A stretch of DNA of 64,000 bases, taken from assembly GCF_021026345.1 (NCBI RefSeq), contig NZ_JAJNCZ010000002.1, forward strand, positions 372,001-436,000, read 5' to 3'. This document shows, in pieces, positions 52,605 through 61,629 of the stretch. The notes beneath the pieces were generated by a model. The model saw nothing but the letters and a program-made list of their open reading frames with translations, was not told the DNA's origin and ran no database searches. A program made the translations under genes and the position numbers. Numbering within the stretch: position 1 is the stretch's first letter; each line of letters opens with the position of its first letter. The stretch is from Rhizobium sp. GN54 (lineage in GTDB: Bacteria; Pseudomonadota; Alphaproteobacteria; Rhizobiales; Rhizobiaceae).

Positions 52605-54901
52605 GCTGCTGCGCACCCGGTACCGAAGGCGCGATCGAGGCTGCCTCAGGCGGCACGCTGCCGTCTTCCGAGGAGATGCGGCTGGCCGCCCGCGACCTGG
52701 GCGAGGGGCTGCGCCAGAGCGATCTCAGCGTTCCCGGCGTCCACTGCGGTGCCTGCATCACCACGATCGAGGGTGTGCTCTCCGGCATGCCGTCGATCGA
52801 AAGCGCCCGCGTCAACCTGACCGCCCGGCGCGTGTCGGTGCGCTGGCGCGATGTCGAGGGCTTCGATCCGCAGACGATCCCCGCCGCCATGGCCAGAACC
52901 GGCTATGCCGCCCATCTGTTCACCGCGCCGATCGCCGCCGACGACGCGCTGCGCAACGAACTGATCCGCGCCGTCGCCGTCTCGGGCTTTGCGGCGATGA
53001 ACATCATGCTGCTGTCGGTCTCGGTCTGGTCGGGCGCGGAGGCATCCACGCGCGACCTGTTCCATTGGATCTCGGCGCTGATCGCCGGGCCGGTGCTGAT
53101 CTATGCCGGGCGCTTCTTCTTCCGCTCCGCCTGGGGTGCATTGAAGCACGGGCGGACCAACATGGACGTGCCGATCTCGCTGGCGGTGACGCTCTCCTAT
53201 TTCGTCTCGCTGTGGGAGACGATCCATCACGGCGAACATGCCTGGTTCGACGCCACGGTGACTCTGCTGTTCTTCCTCTTGATCGGCCGCACGCTGGACC
53301 ATGTCATGCGCGACCGGGCGCGTTCGGCGATCACCAGCCTTGCCCGGCTTTCGCCGCGCGGCGCGATGGTGGTCAAGGACGACGGAGGGCGCGAATATCG
53401 TCCCGTCGAGGAAATCGCCGTCGGCGACCGGCTGTCGGTCGCAGCCGGCGAACGGCTCGCCGTCGACGCCCGCGTCATAGCCGGCATGAGCGATGTCGAC
53501 CGTTCGCTCGTCAGCGGCGAGAGCGCGCCGGTCACGGCCAAGCCCGGCAGCATGCTCGAGGCCGGCGTGATGAACCTCACAGGCGCACTCGTGGTCGAGG
53601 CCGTGGCGGTGGCGCGGGATTCGTTCCTGGCCGAGGTCATCGGCCTGATGGAAGCGGCCGAGGGCGGGCGCGCGCGCTATCGGCGCATCGCCGACCGGGC
53701 GGCGTCCTACTATTCGCCGGTGGTGCATCTGCTGGCGCTGATCTCCTTCCTCAGCTGGGGTTTTGCCGACGGCGACTGGAAGCATGCGATGCTGGTCGCC
53801 GTCGCCGTCCTGATCATCACCTGCCCCTGCGCGCTCGGCCTCGCCGTGCCGGTCGTGCAGGTGGTGGCGGCGGGACGCCTGTTTGCCAGCGGCATCATGG
53901 TCAAGGACGGTTCGGCGATGGAGCGGCTCGCCGAGATCGATGCCGTGGTCTTCGACAAGACGGGGACACTCACCATGGGCGCGCCGCGCCTGATCGGGCG
54001 GGAGGCTGCCGGTCGGCCGGGCACCCTGAAGGGTGACCAGGCATTCGCCGTCGCCGCAGCCCTTGCCGCTCATTCCCGCCACCCGCTGTCGGCCGCACTC
54101 GCGGCTGCGCATGTCGGGCCGGTGCCGCAGTTCGGGCCGGTGACGGAAATCCCGGGCCGTGGCCTCGAGGCGGTGACGCCGGAGGGGACCTGGCGGCTTG
54201 GAAACCGCGCTTTTGCCTGCAGCGGCGACGAGCCGGCAGACGACGGTTCTTCCGCTTCGGAAGTGGTTCTGTCGCTCGACGGCGCCGTGATCGAAACCTT
54301 CCGGTTCGAGGACCGGCTGCGACCTGCCGCCCGCGAAACCGTCGCCCGGTTGCGCAAGGACGGGATCGAGGTCGACATTCTGTCCGGCGACCGTGCGGCG
54401 GCCGTGGAGCGGGTTGCGGCCCAGCTCGGCGTCAGCCGCTGGCGGGCGGGGCTCGCGCCGCGCGACAAGACCGAGGCGGTGCGGGAAAGTGCTGCGGCAG
54501 GCGCAAGGGTGCTGATGGTGGGCGACGGCATCAACGATGCGCCGGCCCTTTCGGCGGCGCATGTGTCGATGGCGCCGGCGACGGCCGCCGACATCGGCCG
54601 GCAGGCCGCCGACCTCGTCTTCCTGCGCGATGGGCTGGACGCCGTCTCCTTCGCGATCGAGACCTCGAAGCGGGCCGGCAGGCTGATCCGGCAGAACTTC
54701 GCGCTTGCGATCGGCTACAACGTCATCGCCGTGCCAGTGGCGATCCTCGGCCATGCGACCCCGCTGATCGCGGCCGTGGCGATGTCGACCTCGTCGATCA
54801 TCGTCGTGGCGAACTCGCTCAGGCTGCGCGGCCCGACACCGGCGCTGCGGCAGGATGCGGCCGCGCCGAAGCCGGCCTCGGGCATGGCGAGCCCGGCATG
54901 A
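52601..54901 (+). CDS. fixI: copper-translocating P1B-type ATPase for cbb3 oxidase
   Basis: A 766-aa (ccoI) P-type ATPase. It has an N-terminal Cys pair (MSCCAPG), then an HMA domain with VPGVHCGACITTIEG, several membrane helices, the CPC metal site IITCPCALGLAV, the phosphorylation motif VFDKTGTLTMG and the hinge GDGINDAPALS. It exports copper for cbb3 oxidase assembly. Start MSCCAPGTEG overlaps the fixH stop. Confidence 0.95.
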   Translation: MSCCAPGTEGAIEAASGGTLPSSEEMRLAARDLGEGLRQSDLSVPGVHCGACITTIEGVLSGMPSIESARVNLTARRVSVRWRDVEGFDPQTIPAAMARTGYAAHLFTAPIAADDALRNELIRAVAVSGFAAMNIMLLSVSVWSGAEASTRDLFHWISALIAGPVLIYAGRFFFRSAWGALKHGRTNMDVPISLAVTLSYFVSLWETIHHGEHAWFDATVTLLFFLLIGRTLDHVMRDRARSAITSLARLSPRGAMVVKDDGGREYRPVEEIAVGDRLSVAAGERLAVDARVIAGMSDVDRSLVSGESAPVTAKPGSMLEAGVMNLTGALVVEAVAVARDSFLAEVIGLMEAAEGGRARYRRIADRAASYYSPVVHLLALISFLSWGFADGDWKHAMLVAVAVLIITCPCALGLAVPVVQVVAAGRLFASGIMVKDGSAMERLAEIDAVVFDKTGTLTMGAPRLIGREAAGRPGTLKGDQAFAVAAALAAHSRHPLSAALAAAHVGPVPQFGPVTEIPGRGLEAVTPEGTWRLGNRAFACSGDEPADDGSSASEVVLSLDGAVIETFRFEDRLRPAARETVARLRKDGIEVDILSGDRAAAVERVAAQLGVSRWRAGLAPRDKTEAVRESAAAGARVLMVGDGINDAPALSAAHVSMAPATAADIGRQAADLVFLRDGLDAVSFAIETSKRAGRLIRQNFALAIGYNVIAVPVAILGHATPLIAAVAMSTSSIIVVANSLRLRGPTPALRQDAAAPKPASGMASPA

Positions 54902-55074
54902 GCACGCTGATCTATCTCATCCCGATCGCGCTCTTTCTCGGCGGCCTCGGCCTCGGCGCCTTCCTCTGGTCGATCCGCAACGGCCAGTATGACGACCTCG
55001 ACGGCGCGGCCTGGCGCGTGCTCGACGACGAAGACGGGACCAAGCGCGGCTCGCCGGGTGCGCATGGCGGGTAG
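54898..55074 (+). CDS. fixS: cbb3 oxidase assembly protein FixS
   Basis: A 58-aa (ccoS) protein with one helix (LIYLIPIALFLGGLGLGAFLW) and the conserved juxtamembrane SIRNGQYDDLDGAAWRVL. It is required for cofactor insertion into the cbb3 oxidase. Overlaps fixI by 4 bp and ends the operon. Confidence 0.94.
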   Translation: MSTLIYLIPIALFLGGLGLGAFLWSIRNGQYDDLDGAAWRVLDDEDGTKRGSPGAHGG

Positions 55075-55254
55075 CTGCCATGCGCGATTGTTACCAAACA
55101 ACGGCTTGTCGTAAATCGATTTGAATGCCAAAACAGCCGCCTGCCGAAAGTGGAGCGGCTTGTTCCTGTTCCGCTGCGGGCAAAGACATTTCATGCAGCG
55201 CCCTCGACCTTTGCGGCCGTCCGGCAAAGCACCATTCCAGACGGAGGTAAGAAC

Positions 55255-56691
55255 GTGGCACAGGCGGAAATCGGTTTGATCGGTCTCGGCGTTATGGGGT
55301 CGAACCTGGCGCTCAACATTGCCGAGAAAGGCAACAAGATCGCGGTCTTCAACCGCACGCCCGAGCGCACCCGGGAATTCTACGAGGAGGCGGGCGACCT
55401 CAAGGACCAGATCGTCCCCTGCGAGACCATCGAGGCGTTCGTCGCCGCCATCCGCCCGCCGCGCCCGATCATCATCATGATCAAGGCGGGTGATCCGGTC
55501 GACCAGCAGATGGAACTGCTGAAGCCGTTCCTGGAAAAGAACGACATCATGATCGATGCCGGCAACGCCAACTTCCGCGACACGATGCGTCGCTTCGACG
55601 CGCTCAAGGACAGTGGCCTGACCTTCATCGGCATGGGCGTATCCGGCGGCGAGGAAGGTGCGCGCCACGGCCCGTCGATCATGGTCGGCGGCACCGAGGA
55701 CAGCTGGAAGCGCGTGGAGAAGGTGCTGACCTCGATCGCGGCGAAGTACAATGACGAGCCCTGCGTCGCCTGGCTCGGCGAGAACGGCGCCGGCCACTTC
55801 GTCAAGACGATCCACAACGGCATCGAATATGCCGACATGCAGATGATCGCCGAGATTTACGGCATCCTGCGCGATGGCCTGAACATGAGCGCCACCGAGA
55901 TCGGCAAGGTGTTCGACACCTGGAACAAGGGCCGCCTGAACTCCTACCTGATCGAGATCTCCGGCACCGTTCTGGAAACCGCCGATCCTTTGACCGGCAA
56001 GCCGATCGTCGACATGATCCTCGACAAGGCCGGCCAGAAGGGCACCGGCAAGTGGTCGGTCATCGAGGCGCAGAACATGGGCGTGCCGGCGACGGCGATC
56101 GAGGCGGCGGTCGCCGCCCGCAGCCTGTCGTCGATGAAGGACGAGCGCGAGGCGGCCGAGAAGACCCTTGGCCTGCCCGGCCTCTCGGCGCTGTCGGTGT
56201 CCGACCGCGACGCCTTCATCAAGGATCTCGAAAGCGCGCTGCTCGCCGGCAAGATCGGCGCCTATGCGCAGGGTTTCGCCGTCATGTCGGCTGCCTCGAA
56301 GGAGTTCGGCTGGAACCTGCCGATGCCGGTCATCGCCAAGATCTGGCGCGCCGGCTGTATCATCCGCTCGCAGTTCCTCGACGAGATCACGTCCGCTTTC
56401 ACCGCGGCACCGGACGCGGCGAACCTGATCGTCACGCCCGCCTTCTCCGCCATGGTCAAGGAAACTGACGGTGCACTGCGCCGCGTCGTCTCGGCCGCCG
56501 TTCTCGCCGGCCTTCCGGTTCCGGCACTCGCTTCGGCGCTCGGCTACTTCGACAGCTACCGCCGCGGCCGCGGCACGGCCAACATGATCCAGGCCCAGCG
56601 CGACTTCTTCGGCGCGCACGGCTTCGACCGCGTCGACGGTGCCGACAACCACCACGGCCCCTGGGGCAGCGGCCTCGTCGCCGGCGCCTGA
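55255..56691 (+). CDS. gnd: 6-phosphogluconate dehydrogenase (decarboxylating)
   Basis: A 478-aa pentose-phosphate enzyme. The NADP-binding GLIGLGVMGSNLALNIAEKG is at the N terminus, then GNANFRDTMRR, GMGVSGGEEGARHGPSIM, and the catalytic region KTIHNGIEYADMQMIAE. The GTG start is preceded by GGAGGTAAGAAC, which decides it over a longer upstream frame. It stands alone and is followed by a strong terminator. Confidence 0.96.
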   Translation: MAQAEIGLIGLGVMGSNLALNIAEKGNKIAVFNRTPERTREFYEEAGDLKDQIVPCETIEAFVAAIRPPRPIIIMIKAGDPVDQQMELLKPFLEKNDIMIDAGNANFRDTMRRFDALKDSGLTFIGMGVSGGEEGARHGPSIMVGGTEDSWKRVEKVLTSIAAKYNDEPCVAWLGENGAGHFVKTIHNGIEYADMQMIAEIYGILRDGLNMSATEIGKVFDTWNKGRLNSYLIEISGTVLETADPLTGKPIVDMILDKAGQKGTGKWSVIEAQNMGVPATAIEAAVAARSLSSMKDEREAAEKTLGLPGLSALSVSDRDAFIKDLESALLAGKIGAYAQGFAVMSAASKEFGWNLPMPVIAKIWRAGCIIRSQFLDEITSAFTAAPDAANLIVTPAFSAMVKETDGALRRVVSAAVLAGLPVPALASALGYFDSYRRGRGTANMIQAQRDFFGAHGFDRVDGADNHHGPWGSGLVAGA

Positions 56692-56746
56692 TCGCGGCGA
56701 TGGAGACCGAGGTGGCCGGTCGCAAGATCGGCCGAAGACATGCAAG

Positions 56747-56773
56747 GGGCCGGCGTTCGCGCCGGCCTTTTTT
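56747..56773 (+). terminator. intrinsic terminator of gnd
   Basis: A perfect 8-bp stem GGCCGGCG/CGCCGGCC with a TTCG tetraloop and six T, about 55 bp after the gnd stop. Confidence 0.93.
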
Positions 56774-56815
56774 GTTGTGTGCCGGGTCTCCCGGGGCATG
56801 CTCCGACATGGCAGA

Positions 56816-56934
56816 CGTCATCCTCGGCCTTGTGCCGAGGATCTGACCACCTTTCCGCAGGTTTCCGTCTAATCCATTGAAGTCGTGGGCTTGGGCTGCC
56901 GATCCAGATCCTCGGAACAAGCCCGAGGATGACG
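56816..56934. repeat. inverted pair of a short rhizobial repeat
   Basis: CGTCATCCTCGG...GAGGATCTG at 56816-56845 and its inverse at 56905-56934 are reverse complements apart from a few substitutions. Each unit also folds on itself. The ~280-bp interval between gnd and lacI has no gene. Confidence 0.7.
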
Positions 56935-56972
56935 TTTCTCGCATGGCGCGCAGTTCGTTCGACCGATCCCGC

Positions 56973-58007
56973 TCAGTCCGTCGGGATCGGATAGCTCAGC
57001 GTCTGCAGTTCGCTTGCCGGGCGGCCGTTGATGCGGCCGATGACGGCGCTGGCGAGTTCGCGGCCGGCGAGGCGGATGTCCTCGCGCATGGTCATGATCT
57101 CCGGCCGCAGCCATTGCAGGAAGGTGCTCGGCTCCTTGGAGACGATGTCGATGTCGTGGCCAACCCGGCGACCGCTGCTTTCGACGGCGGCGATCAGGGC
57201 GACCGCGCCGGAACCTGAGCCGGAGACGATGCCGTCCGGCGCGTCGGGTGCCCGCATCACCCGTTCGCAGGCCGAACGGATCTCCGGCAGGCCGGAATCG
57301 AGGTTGACCTCGCTGAACGGATAGATCGAGGCGCCGAAATCGCGCACCGCACGCTCGAAGCCGGTGCGCATGTGGACGTTGAAGGTCAGGTGCGGCGGCG
57401 GCTCCAGCAGCATCAGGTGGCGGCGGCCGCGCTCGACCAGCCGCTTGACGGCCTCGTAGGCGAAGCGCTCGTTGTCGAAGTCGTGGAACGGATGCTCCAG
57501 GCCCATCACCGTGCGGCCGTGGGTGACGAAGGGGAGGTTGCGCTCCATCATCAGCGCGACCCGGGCGTCGCGCGGTTCGGTGCGCGAGATGATGACGCCG
57601 TCCGCAGCGCCCGTCTCGAGGATGTAGCGGATCGGGTCGAGCGGATTGTTGGCGGTGCGGTAGGGCGTCACGACGAGGTGATAGGGGGTGGCGCCGAGGA
57701 TTTCCGAGATGCCGGCCACCAGCGGGCTCGTCAGGCCCATGATCTCCTCCTCGAGGCTGAGGACGAGGCTAATGACGTTGGTCTTGCCGGTCCTGAGCCG
57801 CACGCCGGCGCGGTTCGGCTGGTAGCCGATCTGGCTGGCGACGAGGCGGACGCGCTCCTTCGTCTCGTGGCTGATGTCCGGCGCATCCTTCAAGGCGCGC
57901 GACACCGTGGTGATGCCGAGCCCGGTCATGAAGGCGATGGTCTTCAGCGTCGGCCTTTGCTGGCCGGACGGGGTGCCGCCGGCCCGCTCCCTGGTGATCC
58001 TGTCCAT
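56973..58007 (-). CDS. LacI-family transcriptional regulator
   Basis: A 344-aa repressor. The helix-turn-helix TLKTIAFMTGLGITTVSRALKDAP plus hinge GYQPNRAGVRLRTG is followed by a sugar-binding-type domain (VISLVLSLEEEIMGLTSP ... VSGSGSGAVALIAA). It is divergent from the sugar ABC operon, with candidate operators at both promoters. ATG 58007 (MDRITRERAG) was chosen over an upstream GTG. It probably senses the transported sugar or its product. Confidence 0.9.
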   Translation of the reverse strand: MDRITRERAGGTPSGQQRPTLKTIAFMTGLGITTVSRALKDAPDISHETKERVRLVASQIGYQPNRAGVRLRTGKTNVISLVLSLEEEIMGLTSPLVAGISEILGATPYHLVVTPYRTANNPLDPIRYILETGAADGVIISRTEPRDARVALMMERNLPFVTHGRTVMGLEHPFHDFDNERFAYEAVKRLVERGRRHLMLLEPPPHLTFNVHMRTGFERAVRDFGASIYPFSEVNLDSGLPEIRSACERVMRAPDAPDGIVSGSGSGAVALIAAVESSGRRVGHDIDIVSKEPSTFLQWLRPEIMTMREDIRLAGRELASAVIGRINGRPASELQTLSYPIPTD

Positions 58008-58088
58008 GCCCGTGTGCAATCCCTTCTGCCATCGGCCGGTTACCACGCCTGCGAACCGGTGGCCACTCCTGCTTCGATGATGCCTTCA

Positions 58089-58103
58089 TACTGAAACGAT
58101 ACA
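58089..58103. promoter_or_regulatory. candidate LacI operator near the lacI promoter
   Basis: TGAAACGATACA (58092-58103) fits the family pattern TGNAACGNTNCA with a central CG, 85 bp upstream of the repressor start. Confidence 0.5.
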
Positions 58104-58362
58104 GTTCTATTGTCGAGACGTAATCTGGCGGTTTGTGAAGCTGGGGAACGGCTTTCCGGCTCGCCTCGGTTGTTCGACGGTGTCCATGCCGTGCGGCGAT
58201 TGCGGGCTCGATTGCGCAAAATGTGTGTTCATGATAGCCGTCATTGGCGCCAATAGTGGCAAGTATACAAGAGGTTATGCGAATTTCTTTGCGTTTCGGC
58301 ATTCCGGCGCCCAGCCGTCCAGGTACGAATTCTGCGGATTCTCGCGGCGGCGGGTTGCGCGG

Positions 58363-58400
58363 GCAAAACGTTTGCTCTACGTTTTTACTGCAACGTTTCA
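58363..58400. promoter_or_regulatory. candidate LacI operators at the sugar ABC promoter
   Basis: GCAAAACGTTTGC (58363-58375) and TGCAACGTTTCA (58389-58400) are both centred on CG. The second ends 16 bp before the binding-protein start and overlaps its ribosome-binding region. The remaining ~400 bp of this divergent interval has nothing else recognised. Confidence 0.6.
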
Positions 58401-58416
58401 GTGAGGGAGGAGACTC

Positions 58417-59652
58417 ATGAAAATCCGTTCCGCGATTGCCGGTCTGGCGGCGACTGTCGCGCTTCCGGTCGCAGCGAGCCATGCGACGGACCTGGAGGTG
58501 ACGCATTGGTGGACGTCCGGCGGGGAGGCCGCGGCGGTCGCCGAGCTGGCCAAGGCCTTCGACGCCACCGGCAACAAATGGGTGGATGGCGCCATCGCCG
58601 GTGCCGGCGGCACGGCGCGGCCGATCATGGTCAGCCGCATCACCGGCGGCGACCCGATGGGCGCCACGCAGTTCAACCACGGCCGGCAGGCCGAGGAGCT
58701 CGTCCAGGAAGGCCTGATGCGCGACCTGACGGATGTCGCCGAGCGGGGCAACTGGAAGGAGATCATCCGGCCGGCGAGCCTGCTCGATTCCTGCACCATC
58801 GACGGCAAGATCTATTGCGCGCCGATCAACATCCATTCCTGGCAGTGGCTGTGGCTGTCGAACGCCGCGTTCGAGAAGGCCGGCATCCCCGTGCCGAAGA
58901 ACTGGGACGAACTCGTCGCGGCCGCGCCGGCGCTGCAGGAGGCGGGGATCGTGCCGCTCGCCGTCGGCGGGCAGGCCTGGCAGGCGAACGGCGCCTTCGA
59001 CGTCCTGATGCTGGCGCTCGCCGGCAAGGATGTGTTCCTGCAGGTGTTTGGCGAGAAGAACGCCGAGGTCGCCGCCGGTCCGGAGATGGCCAAGGTCTTC
59101 AAGGCGGCCGACGATGCGCGGCGGATGTCCAGGGGCACCAACGTCCAGGACTGGAACCAGGCGACCAACATGGTCATCACCGGCAAGGCCGGCGGCCAGA
59201 TCATGGGCGACTGGGCGCAGGGCGAATTCCAGCTGGCGGGCCTGAAGGCCGGCGAGGACTACAGCTGCCTGCCCGGGCTCGGCGTGACCGAGGTGATCGC
59301 CACCGGCGGCGATGCCTTCTATTTCCCGCAGCTCGATGACGAGGCGAAATCCAAGGCGCAGGAGGTGCTGGCCGAGACGCTGGTCGATCCCAAGGCGCAG
59401 GTCGCCTTCAACCTGAAGAAGGGTTCGCTGCCGGTGCGCGGCGACGTCGATCTCGCCGCCGCCAACGACTGCATGAAGAAGGGCCTCGACATCCTGGCCA
59501 AGGGCAACGTCATCCAGTGGACCGACCAGTTGCTCTCGGCCGACAGCCAGAAGCAGAAGGAGGACCTATTCTCCGAATTCTTCGCCAGCGCGACGATGTC
59601 GCCGGAAGACGCCCAGAAGCGCTTCGCCGAAATCATCGCGACAGCCGACTGA
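58417..59652 (+). CDS. sugar ABC transporter, substrate-binding protein
   Basis: A 411-aa family 1 solute-binding protein with a signal peptide (MKIRSAIAGLAATVALPVAASHA). The mature N-terminus LEVTHWWTSGGEAAAVAELAKAF is typical of glucose/mannose-type (GtsA-like) binding proteins, as are MGDWAQGEFQLAG and GVTEVIATGGDAFYFP. It has four Cys in likely pairs. The first gene of the LacI-controlled operon; GGGAGGA upstream. The exact sugar is unproven, but the downstream beta-mannosidase points to a mannoside or related sugar. Confidence 0.9.
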   Translation: MKIRSAIAGLAATVALPVAASHATDLEVTHWWTSGGEAAAVAELAKAFDATGNKWVDGAIAGAGGTARPIMVSRITGGDPMGATQFNHGRQAEELVQEGLMRDLTDVAERGNWKEIIRPASLLDSCTIDGKIYCAPINIHSWQWLWLSNAAFEKAGIPVPKNWDELVAAAPALQEAGIVPLAVGGQAWQANGAFDVLMLALAGKDVFLQVFGEKNAEVAAGPEMAKVFKAADDARRMSRGTNVQDWNQATNMVITGKAGGQIMGDWAQGEFQLAGLKAGEDYSCLPGLGVTEVIATGGDAFYFPQLDDEAKSKAQEVLAETLVDPKAQVAFNLKKGSLPVRGDVDLAAANDCMKKGLDILAKGNVIQWTDQLLSADSQKQKEDLFSEFFASATMSPEDAQKRFAEIIATAD

Positions 59653-59761
59653 TCGGCCTGTTCGCGCTGACGCCGCCGGCTCCGGTCTCCGGACGGGGCC
59701 GGCGGCACGGCAACGCTGCCGTGCCGCGGCGAAGAGAGGCAGGACCGGAGAGGAGACACCC

Positions 59762-60691
59762 ATGACGGGACAAGCGACGGGTCGAGCGACCACTCGCGCG
59801 CATCCCGGGCGGCCGGGCCGCCTGACGCGCAACCTCAGTGCCAAGATCGCATCCATCCCGATGATGCTGACCGCCGTGGTCGTCTTTCTCGGCGGCACAC
59901 TCTGGACGGTGCTCTATTCGTTCACGAGCTCGAAGCTCCTGCCGCGCCTCAAGTTCGTTGGCCTCGACCAGTACGAGCGCCTGTGGGCGGCGCCCCGCTG
60001 GCTCGTGTCGATCGAGAATCTCGCGATCTACGGCATCTTCTCGCTGATCTTCAGCATGGTGATCGGCTTCGTGCTGGCCGCGCTGATGGACCAGAAGATC
60101 CGCTTCGAGAACACGTTCCGGACGATCTTTCTCTATCCCTTCGCACTGTCCTTCATCGTCACCGGGCTCGTCTGGCAATGGCTGCTGAACCCCGAGCACG
60201 GCGTCCAGTCGGTGGTGCGCGCCATGGGCTGGGCCGGCTTCTCCTTCGATCCGCTCTACAATTCCAGCATCGTCATCTACGGCATCCTGATCGCCGCACT
60301 CTGGCAGGGGACCGGGCTCGTCATGTGCCTGATGCTGGCCGGCCTGCGCGGCATCGACGAGGACATCTGGAAGGCGTCGCGGGTGGACGGGATCCCGATG
60401 TGGAAGACCTATCTGTTCGTCGTCATCCCGATGATGCGGCCCGTCTTCGTCACCACGCTCGTCATCATCGCGAGCGGCATCGTCCGCGTCTACGACCTCG
60501 TCGTCGCCCAGACCAGCGGCGGCCCGGGCATCGCCTCGGAGGTGCCGGCGAAATACGTCTACGACTACATGTTCCAGGCGCAGAACCTCGGCCAGGGTTT
60601 TGCCGCCTCCACCATGATGCTGATCACGGTTGCGATCATCATCGTGCCCTGGGCCTATCTGGAATTTTCGGGAGGGCGCAAGCGTGTCTGA
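59762..60691 (+). CDS. sugar ABC transporter, permease 1 (MalF-type)
   Basis: A 309-aa membrane protein with about six helices (MMLTAVVVFLGGTLWTVLYSF; a region IFSLIFSMVIGFVLAALM; LIAALWQGTGLVMCLMLAG). The EAA-loop motif is EDIWKASRVDGIPMWKTYLFVVIPMM. It overlaps the second permease start by 8 bp. Part of the importer in the inner membrane. Confidence 0.92.
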   Translation: MTGQATGRATTRAHPGRPGRLTRNLSAKIASIPMMLTAVVVFLGGTLWTVLYSFTSSKLLPRLKFVGLDQYERLWAAPRWLVSIENLAIYGIFSLIFSMVIGFVLAALMDQKIRFENTFRTIFLYPFALSFIVTGLVWQWLLNPEHGVQSVVRAMGWAGFSFDPLYNSSIVIYGILIAALWQGTGLVMCLMLAGLRGIDEDIWKASRVDGIPMWKTYLFVVIPMMRPVFVTTLVIIASGIVRVYDLVVAQTSGGPGIASEVPAKYVYDYMFQAQNLGQGFAASTMMLITVAIIIVPWAYLEFSGGRKRV

Positions 60692-61625
60692 TCGTGGCCA
60701 ACTGAAGAAGACCGCCCACCTGTCGGAGGTGCCCGCCGCGTGGGAGGCCGGGCCGAGGGGCGCGAAGCCCCGCCGGCTGGTGTCGACCCGCACCATCGTC
60801 GTCTACGGCACGCTGTTCGTTGCCGCGGCCTATTATCTCCTGCCGCTCTACGTGATGATCGTCACTTCGCTGAAGGGCATGCCGGAGATCCGCGTCGGCA
60901 ACATCTTCTCGCCGCCGCTGGAGATCACCTTCGAGCCCTGGGTGAAGGCCTGGTCGAGCGCCTGCACGGGGCTGAACTGCGACGGGCTGTCGCGCGGCTT
61001 CTGGAATTCGGTGATGATCACCGTGCCGTCGACGATCATCTCGATCGCGGTCGCCTCGATCAACGGCTATGCGCTGTCCAACTGGCGCTTCAAGGGCGCG
61101 GACATCTTCTTCACGATCCTGATCGTCGGCGCCTTCATCCCCTACCAGGTGATGCTCTATCCGATCGTGATCGTGCTGCGCGAAATCGGGCTCTACGGCT
61201 CGCTCTCCGGCCTCGTCATCGTGCACACGATCTTCGGCATGCCGATCCTGACCCTTCTGTTCCGCAACTATTTCGCCGGCCTGCCGGAGGAATTGTTCAA
61301 GGCAGCGCGCGTCGATGGCGCCGGGTTCTGGGGGATCTATTTCAAGATCATGGTGCCGATGTCGCTGCCGATCTTCGTCGTGGCGATGATCCTGCAGGTC
61401 ACCGGCATCTGGAACGACTTCCTCTTCGGCGTCGTGTTCACAAGGCCCGAATACTACCCGATGACGGTGCAGCTCAACAACATCGTCAACTCCGTCCAGG
61501 GAGTGAAGGAATACAACGTCAACATGGCCGCGACGATCCTGACGGGCGCCGTTCCGCTCCTCGTCTACTTCGTCTCCGGCCGGCTGTTCGTCCGCGGCAT
61601 CGCCGCCGGCGCCGTGAAAGGCTAA
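60684..61625 (+). CDS. sugar ABC transporter, permease 2 (MalG-type)
   Basis: A 313-aa membrane protein. The GTG start (VSDRGQLKK) overlaps permease 1 by 8 bp and has GGGAGGGCG upstream. Helices include VVYGTLFVAAAYYLLPLYV and IFFTILIVGAFIPYQVMLYPIV. The EAA loop is EELFKAARVDGAGFWGIYFKIMVPM. The ATPase gene starts 4 bp after its stop. Confidence 0.92.
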   Translation: MSDRGQLKKTAHLSEVPAAWEAGPRGAKPRRLVSTRTIVVYGTLFVAAAYYLLPLYVMIVTSLKGMPEIRVGNIFSPPLEITFEPWVKAWSSACTGLNCDGLSRGFWNSVMITVPSTIISIAVASINGYALSNWRFKGADIFFTILIVGAFIPYQVMLYPIVIVLREIGLYGSLSGLVIVHTIFGMPILTLLFRNYFAGLPEELFKAARVDGAGFWGIYFKIMVPMSLPIFVVAMILQVTGIWNDFLFGVVFTRPEYYPMTVQLNNIVNSVQGVKEYNVNMAATILTGAVPLLVYFVSGRLFVRGIAAGAVKG

Positions 61626-61629
61626 GCGC

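Noticed and set aside
52646-54754. 702-codon minus-strand frame opposite fixI
   Set aside because: Antisense to a full P-type ATPase with all motifs; no domain of its own.
54715-56799. 694-codon minus-strand frame opposite gnd
   Set aside because: Covers gnd, its terminator and fixS in antisense; composition is that of a shadow.
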